A stretch of 64,000 nt of DNA from Wenzhouxiangella marina (lineage in GTDB: Bacteria; Pseudomonadota; Gammaproteobacteria; Xanthomonadales; Wenzhouxiangellaceae). A program made the position numbers and the translations under genes. The stretch covers positions 2,350,501 through 2,414,500 of the forward strand of contig NZ_CP012154.1 of assembly GCF_001187785.1 (NCBI RefSeq). Reading direction: 5' to 3'. Of this stretch, positions 1 through 8,353 are shown piece by piece. Under the pieces are notes generated by a model. It did not search any database, had not been told where the DNA came from, and worked only from the letters and a program-made list of their open reading frames with translations. Numbering within the stretch: position 1 is the stretch's first letter; each line of letters begins with the position of its first letter.

Positions 1-976
1 GGAGGGATCGAAAGATGACAAGAGCTACCTGCTGCAGCGCCTGATCGGCCAGTCCGAGGCCATCAAGCGGGTCCGCCAGACCATCGTCAAACTGGCGCGC
101 AGTCAGGCTCCGGTCCTGATCAGTGGCGAATCCGGCACCGGCAAGGAACTGGCCGCCCGCCTGATCCACGACCTGGGTCCGCGCGCCGAAGAACCCTTCA
201 TCGCCGTCAACTGCGGCGCCATTCCCACCGAACTGATGGAGAGCGAGTTCTTCGGCCACGTCAAGGGCAGCTTCACCGGCGCCGACAGCGACAAGGAGGG
301 CCTTTTTCAGGCCGCTCAAGGCGGAACCCTGTTCCTCGATGAAGTCGCCGACCTGCCGCTACCGATGCAGGTCAAGCTGTTGCGGGTCATCCAGGAGAAG
401 ACCGTGCGCCCCATCGGGGGACGCCAGGAAATCAAGATCGACGTCCGCATTCTCTCGGCCAGCCACAAGCCGCTCAAGCCACTGGTCGACGAGGGAGCCT
501 TCCGGAACGACCTCTACTACCGGCTCAATGTCATCGAACTGCAGATGCCCGCGCTCAGCGAGCGACGGGATGACATCATCATTCTGGCCGAACACTTCCT
601 CCAGTCGATCGGCGAGCAATGGGGTGAGCCGGCCCGCACTCTGGGTGAAGGAGCCAGGAAGGCGCTCCGCGGTCATGCCTTCTCCGGCAACGTACGCGAA
701 CTGGTGAATATCCTGCAGCGCGCGGTGACCATGTGCGAGGGGGATGAGATCACGCCCGAAGATCTCAGCCTCGACGGCGAGCAGGCGGGCGACGACGCCA
801 TGTTCGCTGACCGGCCCGAGGACCGCAGCCTGGATGATTACATCGAGGACGTCGAGAAGCACATCCTCGAGAATGCCCTGCGGGAAGCACGCTTCAACAA
901 GACCGAGGCGGCCCGCCAGCTCGGCATCACCTTTCGCTCACTGCGCTACAAGCTCAAGAAATACGGGATCGATTGA
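1..976 (+). CDS. pilR: Sigma-54 dependent response regulator, C-terminal part (PilR-like)
   Basis: NtrC-family activator of sigma-54 RNA polymerase; the N-terminal receiver domain lies outside the window. The first full codon is at base 2. Visible are the AAA+ Walker A motif GESGTGKE (about bases 124-147), the sigma-54 contact loop as GSFTGA (about 266-283, instead of the usual GAFTGA), Walker B-like LFLDEV, and a Fis-type helix-turn-helix at the C-terminus ending in LRYKLKKYGID. That last segment closely resembles PilR, which controls type IV pilin expression with the sensor PilS. The PilR identity is inferred from the C-terminus only; another NtrC-type regulator cannot be excluded. Confidence 0.82.
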   Translation, partial: EGSKDDKSYLLQRLIGQSEAIKRVRQTIVKLARSQAPVLISGESGTGKELAARLIHDLGPRAEEPFIAVNCGAIPTELMESEFFGHVKGSFTGADSDKEGLFQAAQGGTLFLDEVADLPLPMQVKLLRVIQEKTVRPIGGRQEIKIDVRILSASHKPLKPLVDEGAFRNDLYYRLNVIELQMPALSERRDDIIILAEHFLQSIGEQWGEPARTLGEGARKALRGHAFSGNVRELVNILQRAVTMCEGDEITPEDLSLDGEQAGDDAMFADRPEDRSLDDYIEDVEKHILENALREARFNKTEAARQLGITFRSLRYKLKKYGID

Positions 977-1024
977 CGCGCGAGCCGCGGCAAGCGCCCG
1001 TGGCGGTCGCCGGAAACGCCAGCA

Positions 1025-1378
1025 TCAGCCGCCAAGCTGCAGCCGATCCTTGAAGATTCCGTCCACGGCGCAGCGCAGATCTCCAGCCACGGTATCGATC
1101 TGAAGCCAGCTCTCCCCGGGGCCGGCAGTCAGACGGATGGGCAAGCTCATGGCGTGCTCGAGCCCGTCGATCATCAAGCCCAGCTGCCCCGCAGAAGCCT
1201 GCAACAGGGTGCCTGAGCAGGCTTGCCCCGCAGCAACGCGGACCTCGAACACACGACTCCCCGGGTGATAGATCAATGCGTCGACCTCACCGAGAATTCG
1301 CCCATCGAGTGAAACGACGAGCGCTCCGGCAGGCAGGGTCGTACCCAGCGTGGCGAGCAGCATCAGAGTTCGAAACAT
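1025..1378 (-). CDS. Small exported hypothetical protein (117 aa)
   Basis: Not recognised. From ATG at 1378 the protein begins with a short signal peptide (MFRTLMLLATLGTTLPAGA) and continues as a compact, beta-rich domain of about 95 residues with two cysteines (in QACSG and DLRCAV) that could pair in the periplasm. The reading frame extends further upstream, but only this ATG has an AAGGAC ribosome-binding site about 9 nt away and is followed directly by a signal peptide. It converges with the PilR-like gene and is divergent from egtB. Function unknown. Confidence 0.6.
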   Translation of the reverse strand: MFRTLMLLATLGTTLPAGALVVSLDGRILGEVDALIYHPGSRVFEVRVAAGQACSGTLLQASAGQLGLMIDGLEHAMSLPIRLTAGPGESWLQIDTVAGDLRCAVDGIFKDRLQLGG

Positions 1379-1562
1379 GGTGGGGCGTCCTTGTCGGTCC
1401 ATGGAAGCGCAGATGGTTCCAGAGTCCCGGTTAGTCCTTGGCAAACAGAGTGTTATCGTCATGTAAAGCGCAGACTTCAATGGCAATAGGGGCGGATGAA
1501 CACGAGATCTCGCGTTCGTGATGTTAAGGTCCGGGTTGAATCGACCAACAGAATTCCCACCC

Positions 1563-2882
1563 ATGGCCAGCGCAACTCCTTCGGATCGAGGCGACATTGC
1601 GCCTCGCTCCTTCAATCGTCTCGACCCGCGAAAGCTCGACCAAGCGGACCTGGCCGAGGCCTATGATAGGGTTCGTCGCTCCACCGAGGCGCTGATCGAA
1701 TCGCTCGGGCCGGAGGACCAGAACCTGCAGTCGATGCCCGACGCGAGTCCGGTCAAGTGGCATCGGGCGCACACCAGCTGGTTCTTCGAGACCTTCATTC
1801 TCAAGCCCCATCTGCCTGCATACCGTCCCCTTGATCCAGGCTACGAGTACCTGTTCAACTCCTACTACAACGGCGTCGGCAGGCAGTACCCTCGCCCTCG
1901 TCGTGGTCTCATCTCGCGCCCCGATCAGGCCGCGGTCACCGACTATCGAAGACACGTCGATGGCGCCATTCAGCAGCTTCTGATCCAGCTCGACCCACCG
2001 ACGCTTCGGCAACTGGCCCCACTGATCCTGCTCGGCCTCAACCACGAGCAGCAGCACCAGGAGCTGATCGTGACCGATCTAAAGCACGCTTTCTCCTTCA
2101 ACCCGGCGCATCCGCCCTGCTTCGGCACCCGGCACGAGCCATCCGGGCAGAACGCGGCGTTCGACTGGCTCGGCTTCGAGGGCGGCCTGTTCGAATTCGG
2201 TCATGAGGGACCCGCGTTCGCCTTCGACAACGAGATGCCGCGGCATCGGGCCTTCCTGGCGCCCTTCGAGCTGGGCAGTCAGCCAGTTTCCTGCGCCGCC
2301 TATCTGGCCTTCATGGACGACGGCGGCTACGAGCGACCCGAACTCTGGCTCTCGGATGGCTGGAGCTGGCGCCAGGTCGAGGGCATCGACGCGCCACTGT
2401 ACTGGTGGCGAGAAGACGGGGACTGGTGGCACTACAGCTGCACGGGAGCTCGTCCGGTCGACCCGGACAGCCCGATCTGCCACCTCAGTTTCTACGAAGC
2501 CTGGGCCTTTGCGGAATGGAGCGGCGCCCGCCTGCCCAGCGAGCTGGAGTGGGAACATGCCGTGCGCGCGCTACCCATCGAGGGGCATTTCGCGGACCGG
2601 CGACGATTCCATCCGGAAGCCAGTGCGGCGACGGGCCTGACCCAGGCCTACGGTAGTGTTTGGGAATGGACGTCCTCGGCCTATGCCGCCTATCCGGGCT
2701 TCCGCCCCGGCAAGGGGGCCGTCGGCGAGTACAACGGGAAGTTCATGGCCAACCAGATGGTGCTGAGGGGCGGGAGCTGCGCAACGGCGGCCGGTCATCT
2801 CCGCGCCAGCTACCGCAACTTCTTCCATCCGCATCAACGCTGGCAGTTCAGCGGGCTCAGGCTAGCCCGGAGCGCCTCGTGA
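1563..2882 (+). CDS. egtB: Ergothioneine biosynthesis sulfoxide synthase EgtB
   Basis: Non-heme iron enzyme that joins hercynine to a cysteine-containing thiol using O2, the second step of ergothioneine synthesis. The N-terminal DinB-like helical domain has the iron-binding histidines in KWHRAHTSWFFE and in LGLNHEQQHQEL; the C-terminal half is an FGE-sulfatase/C-type-lectin fold with the late motifs VWEWTSS and VLRGGSC. With start ATG 1563 it is 439 aa, normal for the family; the frame also opens at GTG 1518/ATG 1521, with no clear ribosome-binding site for any choice. Its TGA overlaps the GTG of egtD, so the two are probably translationally coupled. Confidence 0.93.
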   Translation: MASATPSDRGDIAPRSFNRLDPRKLDQADLAEAYDRVRRSTEALIESLGPEDQNLQSMPDASPVKWHRAHTSWFFETFILKPHLPAYRPLDPGYEYLFNSYYNGVGRQYPRPRRGLISRPDQAAVTDYRRHVDGAIQQLLIQLDPPTLRQLAPLILLGLNHEQQHQELIVTDLKHAFSFNPAHPPCFGTRHEPSGQNAAFDWLGFEGGLFEFGHEGPAFAFDNEMPRHRAFLAPFELGSQPVSCAAYLAFMDDGGYERPELWLSDGWSWRQVEGIDAPLYWWREDGDWWHYSCTGARPVDPDSPICHLSFYEAWAFAEWSGARLPSELEWEHAVRALPIEGHFADRRRFHPEASAATGLTQAYGSVWEWTSSAYAAYPGFRPGKGAVGEYNGKFMANQMVLRGGSCATAAGHLRASYRNFFHPHQRWQFSGLRLARSAS

Positions 2883-3823
2883 CGGCTCGGGAGCGATTTC
2901 TCGCCGATGTCCTGGATGGGCTATCGTCCCGTCCAAGAACCCTGCCCTGCAAGTATCTCTACGATGCCCGCGGCTCTGAACTGTTCGAAGCGATCTGCGA
3001 GACGGACGACTATTACGTCACGCGCGCCGACCTTGCGCTCCACGAAGCACACCTCGGCCGGATCAGCGAGTTGATCGGACCCGAGGCCCACATCATCGAA
3101 TTTGGCTCCGGGGCCGGCATCAAGACCCGCAAACTGCTGGCTGGATTGGAACGTCCACGCGCCTACACGCCGATCGAGATTTCTGCCGCGGCCTTGCGCG
3201 CCTCGGAACGCGAGCTGAGCGCCGCTTTTCCAGACATCGAGATCCGGGCCGTGCGGGCCGATTACACCCGTCCCATCGCCGCAGAGGACCTGAGCCTCGA
3301 TCCGCCCGCCAGACGACGGGTGGTCTACTTCCCAGGCTCGACGATCAGTAATTTCGAACACCAGGACGCCACCGGTTTTCTCGAACGCATGGGCCGAATC
3401 GCAGGCCCTGAAGGCGGCATCCTCATCGGCGTCGACCTCCTCAAGCCAGTCGATCGGCTGATCCGCGCCTACGATGACTCGGAGGGTGTCACCGCTCGTT
3501 TCAATCTCAATCTGCTGATCCGATTGCGCAGCGAACTCAACGCCGAACTCGAACTCGATGCCTTTGCCCACGAGGCCCGCTTCAACGAACCCTTTCGACG
3601 GATCGAAATGCACCTGGTCGCTCGACGAGACACCGCGATCCGCCTCGGCGGGAAGGAATTCAGACTGACCGCCGGCGAGAGCATCCACACGGAAAACAGC
3701 CACAAGTACTCGGCCCCGGACTTCAAGGCACTGGCGGCGACCGCCGGACTGCGTTCAGCAGAAGTCTGGAAGGATCCGGCCAAGCTGTTCAGCATGCACT
3801 GGCTCGTCCCGGCCGAAGGCTGA
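2879..3823 (+). CDS. egtD: L-histidine N-alpha-methyltransferase EgtD
   Basis: SAM-dependent trimethylation of histidine to hercynine, the first step of ergothioneine synthesis. The SAM-binding motif is visible as EFGSGAGIKTRKLL, and the family signature YFPGSTISNF follows; KYLYDARGSELFEAI near the N-terminus is also typical. The start is taken as GTG 2879, giving 314 aa (family about 320) and a GTGA overlap with egtB; the open frame continues further upstream inside egtB but without family similarity. No egtA, egtC or egtE lies nearby, so the glutamyl-free or otherwise shortened pathway is likely, or the remaining steps are encoded elsewhere. Confidence 0.93.
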   Translation: MTARERFLADVLDGLSSRPRTLPCKYLYDARGSELFEAICETDDYYVTRADLALHEAHLGRISELIGPEAHIIEFGSGAGIKTRKLLAGLERPRAYTPIEISAAALRASERELSAAFPDIEIRAVRADYTRPIAAEDLSLDPPARRRVVYFPGSTISNFEHQDATGFLERMGRIAGPEGGILIGVDLLKPVDRLIRAYDDSEGVTARFNLNLLIRLRSELNAELELDAFAHEARFNEPFRRIEMHLVARRDTAIRLGGKEFRLTAGESIHTENSHKYSAPDFKALAATAGLRSAEVWKDPAKLFSMHWLVPAEG

Positions 3824-4390
3824 TCAGTCGATCCATCCCCAGGGCGGAGGTGGCGCCTCGATGGGGCGGCTCAGATCGAAATCGATCTGGAACACCCGCG
3901 GCGTTCCCAGGCGCCGCAGCCCGTAGGTGAAACGCTCACCGGGCTCGACTCGGATCACCCAGACGTTGGAAAAAGCCTCTTCGATCATCTGACGAGTCTC
4001 TTCGTCGGCCGGGAAATACTGGGAATCGGCACGCCCGCGATTGCTGGCCACACCCCCGTACATGCTGACCGCATCCGGTGAGCCATCCTCGTGGCGGTGG
4101 ACATGACGCAATTCGATCCGATCCTCCGTTCGGGTCAACACCCAGGTCCGGGAGCGATTGTCGCCAACGGAAAACGGGATGCGAATCCAGTCCTCGTGAC
4201 AGTCCCGGACGTGCATCACCAGACGCTGGCCGACAAAACCCGTCTCGCCTTCCGGATGCTGGACAAGCTCGCCTTCGAAGGCCTGACCGCAGAGCTCGCT
4301 CAGATTCGCCCAGAACTGCTCGACCGGGTCCTCGGCGGCGACATTCGTGGCACTGAACAGCGCCAGCAGTGGCAGGGCAATCCGCATCAT
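3824..4390 (-). CDS. Exported hypothetical protein (188 aa)
   Basis: Not recognised. Start chosen at ATG 4390 because GAAGGAGA precedes it by about 7 nt; the protein then opens with a signal peptide (MMRIALPLLALFSATNVAAED). The mature part is about 165 aa with two cysteines (ELCGQ and VRDCHED), a block reading SMYGGVASNRGRADSQYFP and a proline-rich end PPPPWGWID. Predicted periplasmic. The stop is immediately next to the egtD stop (tail to tail), with no obvious hairpin between them. Confidence 0.6.
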   Translation of the reverse strand: MMRIALPLLALFSATNVAAEDPVEQFWANLSELCGQAFEGELVQHPEGETGFVGQRLVMHVRDCHEDWIRIPFSVGDNRSRTWVLTRTEDRIELRHVHRHEDGSPDAVSMYGGVASNRGRADSQYFPADEETRQMIEEAFSNVWVIRVEPGERFTYGLRRLGTPRVFQIDFDLSRPIEAPPPPWGWID

Positions 4391-4426
4391 GGCTCTCTCC
4401 TTCGAATCAACGACTTTGCACCATTC

Positions 4427-4694
4427 TACTAATGCAAACAGAAGTATTGCCACATTCAGGGCTCCGGACGGATTCGCCTGCAAGGCAAAGTGGTGAAGGC
4501 ATAGTTGCCCTACGTCGAACCGCTTTAACGCCGCAGGCGGATTCGTCCGGAGCCCCCGCAGGGCTTGCCTCTCGGCGCACGTGTACTGCGTTGTCGGCGC
4601 TCGATGTAGGCCCGGCTACAGACTTCGCGCCGACGCCTTGCCACGCACGCCGAGAGACAAGCTGAATGAGGCAATACTTCTGGTTGCATTAGTA
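4427..4694. repeat. MITE-like structured element with three nested inverted repeats
   Basis: Terminal inverted repeats of 25 bp lie at 4427-4451 and 4670-4694 (24 of 25 match) and begin and end in TA. Inside are two further inverted repeats: 4459-4481 with 4533-4555 (21 of 23), and 4563-4577 with 4648-4662 (14 of 15), the latter enclosing still another palindrome around GTCGGCGC/GCGCCGAC. The whole could fold into a closing stem carrying two large hairpins. No convincing protein is encoded, and it fills most of the 398-bp gap between the preceding gene and mdh. TA at both tips would suit an IS630/Tc1-type target, which is inference. Confidence 0.65.
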
Positions 4695-4788
4695 ACCCTT
4701 CGGACCGAGGTCGGGACCGCTCATGCCTTGCAGGCGCTCAAACGGTTAAAATATCGGGCTGTTTGAAACCAACCCGGAGAACTTCACC

Positions 4789-5772
4789 ATGAATCGTCCC
4801 AAGCGCGTTGCCATCACCGGCGCCGCCGGCCAGATCGGCTACCAGCTCTGCTTCCGCATCGCTTCCGGCGATCTGCTCGGCCCCAACCAGCCGGTCATCC
4901 TCCAGCTGATCGAAATCGCCCCGGCCCTGGACGCGCTGAAGGGCGTGGTCATGGAGCTCGAAGACGCCGCCTTCCCGCTGCTCGCTGGCGTCGAAGCCAC
5001 CGCCGATCTGGAAACCGGCTTCAAGGACGCCGACTATGCCATCCTCGTCGGCGCCAAGCCGCGCGGTCCCGGCATGGAGCGCGCTGACCTGTTGAGCGAA
5101 AACGGCAAGATCTTCGGCCCGCAGGGTCGCGCCCTGAACGCCGTCGCCAGCCGTGACGTGAAGGTCCTGGTCGTCGGCAACCCGGCCAATACCAACGCGC
5201 TGATCGCCCAGGCCAATGCACCGGACCTGCCGAAAGAGAACTTCACGGCGATGACCCGCCTGGACCACAATCGCGCCCTGGCGCAGCTCGCAGCCCGCAC
5301 CGGCATCCACCACACCAGCATTCGTCAGATGACCATCTGGGGTAACCACAGCTCGACCCAGTACCCGGATCTGCATCACACCCTGGTGGCCGGCAAGCCG
5401 GCGATGGAGGCCGAAGGCGTGGATGCGAGCTGGTACGAGTCCGATTTCATTCCGACCGTGCAGCAGCGCGGCGCGGCGATCATCAAGGCACGTGGGGCCT
5501 CCAGCGCCGCCTCGGCGGCGTCTGCCGCCATCGACCACATCCGCGACTGGGCCCTGGGCACCGACGGCGATGACTGGGTCTCGATGGCCGTCCCTTCGGA
5601 CGGTAGCTACGGCATCGAGCCGGGCGTGATCTATTCCTTCCCCTGCACCTGCGAGAACGGCCAGTGGTCGATCGTCCAGGGTCTGGAGATCAACGAGTTC
5701 TCGAGGGCGCGGATGGATGCCACCGACCAGGAACTGCGCGAAGAGCGCGCCGCGGTCGAGAGCCTGCTCTAG
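4789..5772 (+). CDS. mdh: Malate dehydrogenase (NAD-dependent)
   Basis: Oxidises malate to oxaloacetate in the TCA cycle. The Rossmann motif GAAGQIGY is at residues about 10-17; [20 protein letters not shown] (substrate-binding arginine and catalytic aspartate region) and [12 protein letters not shown] (catalytic histidine) follow in order. At 327 aa it is full length and of the cytosolic-type MDH group common in proteobacteria with high GC. A CCCGGAG ribosome-binding site sits about 10 nt before the ATG. A strong hairpin terminator follows. Monocistronic. Confidence 0.96.
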   Translation: MNRPKRVAITGAAGQIGYQLCFRIASGDLLGPNQPVILQLIEIAPALDALKGVVMELEDAAFPLLAGVEATADLETGFKDADYAILVGAKPRGPGMERADLLSENGKIFGPQGRALNAVASRDVKVLVVGNPANTNALIAQANAPDLPKENFTAMTRLDHNRALAQLAARTGIHHTSIRQMTIWGNHSSTQYPDLHHTLVAGKPAMEAEGVDASWYESDFIPTVQQRGAAIIKARGASSAASAASAAIDHIRDWALGTDGDDWVSMAVPSDGSYGIEPGVIYSFPCTCENGQWSIVQGLEINEFSRARMDATDQELREERAAVESLL

Positions 5773-5789
5773 GAAACCGGCGCTTGAAA

Positions 5790-5824
5790 AAAGGCCCGGG
5801 ACGCTCGACGTGTCCCGGGCCTTT
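5790..5824. terminator. Bidirectional rho-independent terminator
   Basis: A perfect 13-bp stem (AAAGGCCCGGGAC paired with GTCCCGGGCCTTT) with a 9-nt loop lies between the converging mdh and DAHP synthase genes. A-rich sequence on the left and T-rich on the right give a short U tract in either direction, so it probably ends both transcripts. Confidence 0.9.
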
Positions 5825-5856
5825 CGTTTGTCGTGGCGACCGAGGTGGTCGCCCGC

Positions 5857-7227
5857 TTATCCGAGGCTGCGATGCTTGCGGACCACCAGCATCGCCATTT
5901 CCAGCGCCTGCTCGTAGTTCAGACGCGGATCGACGGTGGTCTTGTAGCAGGTGGCCAGATCACTCTCGTTGAGCTCGCGCGCACCACCCACACACTCGGT
6001 GACGTTTTCGCCGGTCAGCTCCAGGTGCACGCCACCGAGACGTGAACCTTCGGCGGCATGAATCTCGAAGGCCTGCTCCACTTCGGCACGGATGTTCTCG
6101 AAGCGGCGCGTCTTGTAGCCGTTGCTGGTCTTTTCCGTGTTGCCGTGCATCGGATCGCAGATCCACAGCACCGGCGAACCGGTGGCCTTGACGGCATTGA
6201 TCAGGCCGGGCAGATGGTCCGAGACCTTGCCCGCACCCATCCGATGGATGAGCACCAGACGGCCGGCCTCGTGGTCCGGGTTGAGCGTGCGGATCAGGCC
6301 CTTCAGCCAGTCCGCGGACATGCCCGGTCCGACCTTGATCCCGATCGGGTTGCGGATGCCACGGAACATCTCCACGTGCGCACCATCCAGCTCCGCCGTG
6401 CGCATCCCGATCCAGGGGAAGTGCGTGGACAGGTTGAACCAACCGTACTGACGCGGCACCTGGCGGGTCAGGGCCTGCTCGTAGGGCAGATGCAGGGCCT
6501 CGTGCGAGGTGTAGAAGTCCACCCGCTTCAGGCTGCCCGGCTGCTGACCGGTGATGGTCTCCATGAAACGCACGGACTGGCCGATGCTTTCGGAAATGCG
6601 GTGGAACTCAGCGGCCAGCGGCGAATGCTCGACCCAGCCCAGGTCCCAGTACTCGGGATGGTGAAGGTCGGCGAAACCGCCGTCGACCAGGCCGCGGACG
6701 AAATTCATGGTCATGGCCGAACGGGCATGGCCCTGGATCAGGCGAGCGGGGTCGGGCCGGCGGGCGGCCTCTGTGAATTCCGGGGAGTTGACCAGGTCGC
6801 CGCGATAGCTCGGCAGGGTCACGCCATCGATCGTCTCCGTGTCGGAGGAACGGGGCTTGGCGTACTGACCGGCAAAGCGGCCGACGCGCAGGACGGGCAT
6901 CTCCAGGCCGTGCAACAGGATCAGCGACATCTGCAGCAGGACCTTGAGACGGTTCGCCACGATCGAGGACTCGCATTCGTCGAAGACCTCGGCGCAGTCG
7001 CCACCCTGGAGGAAGAAGCGCTTGCCGGCCTGCGCCTCGGCGATCTGCTGCTTGAGATTCAGGATTTCCCAGGACGTCACCAGCGGCGGCATGCTCGCCA
7101 GCCTGGCAAGCACGGTTTTCAGTTCTCCTTCGTCCTCGTAGCGGGCCTGCTGTCCTGCGGGCTTCTGCTGCCAGGAATCGGGTCTCCAGCCCTTGGCGGG
7201 CGTGATGGTCTTGAGCTGCTCGGTCAT
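5857..7227 (-). CDS. aroG: 3-deoxy-7-phosphoheptulonate synthase, class II
   Basis: First enzyme of the shikimate pathway: condenses phosphoenolpyruvate and erythrose 4-phosphate. It is the class II (plant/actinobacterial-like) type, about 456 aa, not the class I AroFGH type. Family motifs: FLQGGDCAEVFDE with the metal-binding cysteine, VGRFAGQYAKPRS, KVGPGMSADWLKGL, RMGAGKVSDHLP and CDPMHGNT. Start taken as ATG 7227 (MTEQLKT); the frame also allows TTG 7239. It lies 18 nt downstream of dsbB on the same strand. The symbol is nominal, since class II enzymes carry various names. Confidence 0.93.
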   Translation of the reverse strand: MTEQLKTITPAKGWRPDSWQQKPAGQQARYEDEGELKTVLARLASMPPLVTSWEILNLKQQIAEAQAGKRFFLQGGDCAEVFDECESSIVANRLKVLLQMSLILLHGLEMPVLRVGRFAGQYAKPRSSDTETIDGVTLPSYRGDLVNSPEFTEAARRPDPARLIQGHARSAMTMNFVRGLVDGGFADLHHPEYWDLGWVEHSPLAAEFHRISESIGQSVRFMETITGQQPGSLKRVDFYTSHEALHLPYEQALTRQVPRQYGWFNLSTHFPWIGMRTAELDGAHVEMFRGIRNPIGIKVGPGMSADWLKGLIRTLNPDHEAGRLVLIHRMGAGKVSDHLPGLINAVKATGSPVLWICDPMHGNTEKTSNGYKTRRFENIRAEVEQAFEIHAAEGSRLGGVHLELTGENVTECVGGARELNESDLATCYKTTVDPRLNYEQALEMAMLVVRKHRSLG

Positions 7228-7245
7228 TGAAAAATCCAAATCAAA

Positions 7246-7743
7246 TCAATTCTTTTTGATGAATAGTGCAGGAAGCATAAACAATGCCAACCCAACATAC
7301 CAGATCAGGGTCCACGCCGGCATCGACAGGCCCAGGAAGGTCCAATCGATGGTCGTGCAGTCGCCCGAAGCGGTAAAGGCTTCGGTGAGGATCTCTCCCC
7401 AGCTGTAGTCGAACTCGATCATGGTCGGCCAGTCGGCACCACAACCACCGAAGGGATCGGGTGGCTGGCCCTGCAGGCGAACGTGCTGGGTGGCCGTGAC
7501 CATACCCCAGATCGCGCCACCGAAGAACGGAATGCCATAGATCCAGCGACCCCAGCCCCTGGGATTGTGGATCGCAAGCCCCAGCGCCATGAGCGCCATG
7601 ATCATGAAGCCGAATCGTTGCAGCATGCACATCGGACAAGGGGCAAGCTCGAGGACGAACTGGGCGTAATAGGCGTAGGCCAACAGGCCGACGCAGGCGA
7701 TGAAGACGATCAGGTAGGGCCAGCGGGTCTTGAACAGGCTCAT
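7246..7743 (-). CDS. dsbB: Disulfide bond formation protein B
   Basis: Inner-membrane quinone reductase that reoxidises DsbA. At 165 aa it has four hydrophobic segments; the first periplasmic loop carries the CXXC pair in LAPCPMCMLQRFGF and the second loop has two further cysteines (GGCGAD and GDCTT), matching the four-cysteine DsbB layout. Start ATG 7743 gives MSLFKTRWPYL and the first membrane helix directly; the longer open frame upstream overlaps the VOC gene and is not DsbB-like. The stop is 18 nt before the DAHP synthase ATG, so the two may be co-transcribed. Confidence 0.9.
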   Translation of the reverse strand: MSLFKTRWPYLIVFIACVGLLAYAYYAQFVLELAPCPMCMLQRFGFMIMALMALGLAIHNPRGWGRWIYGIPFFGGAIWGMVTATQHVRLQGQPPDPFGGCGADWPTMIEFDYSWGEILTEAFTASGDCTTIDWTFLGLSMPAWTLIWYVGLALFMLPALFIKKN

Positions 7744-7846
7744 GGATTCATTGGTCTCTGGATGGGTCAAGGTCTCAGACGCCAGCGGGCGGCGGGGGTT
7801 CACTGCATCGAAGCGAGACGATACGGCGATCGGCGCCAACCGCGCA

Positions 7847-8299
7847 TCAATAGGCGTCGAGATCGTCGGCGAACAAGGCGTCGATGTTACGGAAGGACTT
7901 GAACTCCAGTGCATTGCCACTGGGATCGGCCACGAACATCGTGGCCTGCTCGCCCTTGCGGCCTTCGAAGCGCAGGTAGGGTTCGATGATGAAGTCCAGG
8001 CCCGCCTGGCGAAAGCGTTCGGCCAGTGCCTCGAAGTCCTCCCAGGCCAGGATCGGGCCGAAATGACTGGCCGGCACGGCGTGGCCATCCACCGCGTTGC
8101 ATTGCGCACTGGGGTGCTGATCGGCATCGACCTGATGCAGGACCAGCTGGTGACCGAAGAAATCGAGATCGACCCAGCGCTCGGAACGGCGGCCGGTCGG
8201 ACAGGCCAGCAGCTCGGTGTAGAAGCGCAGCGTGTCGTCGAGGTCGGTGACCGGCAGGGCGAGGTGGAAGCGCGGGTAGTTTTCGCTGGGCAGGTGCAT
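7847..8299 (-). CDS. VOC-family protein (glyoxalase/dioxygenase superfamily)
   Basis: A 150-aa protein of the vicinal oxygen chelate fold, cytoplasmic. It shows the paired beta-alpha-beta modules: [19 protein letters not shown] at the N-terminus, a histidine in [18 protein letters not shown] in the middle and the C-terminal metal-site strand [11 protein letters not shown]. The exact substrate cannot be read from sequence. It lies between an aldehyde dehydrogenase upstream (55 nt away) and dsbB downstream, on the same strand. Confidence 0.85.
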   Translation of the reverse strand: MHLPSENYPRFHLALPVTDLDDTLRFYTELLACPTGRRSERWVDLDFFGHQLVLHQVDADQHPSAQCNAVDGHAVPASHFGPILAWEDFEALAERFRQAGLDFIIEPYLRFEGRKGEQATMFVADPSGNALEFKSFRNIDALFADDLDAY

Positions 8300-8353
8300 G
8301 GCGTCGGGATCGAGGTCGAGGGATCGGGGGTCGGAGATCAGGATGAACCGTGT

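Noticed and set aside
2660-2878. Upstream extension of egtD to ATG 2660
   Set aside because: Entirely within egtB; EgtD similarity begins after GTG 2879, which gives the family length.
4369-4766. Short plus-strand frames before mdh
   Set aside because: They lie within the inverted-repeat element and are interrupted by its palindromes; low-quality protein text, no ribosome-binding site.
6058-7230. A 390-codon plus-strand frame opposite DAHP synthase
   Set aside because: Mirror of a clear class II DAHP synthase; no ribosome-binding site and no family.
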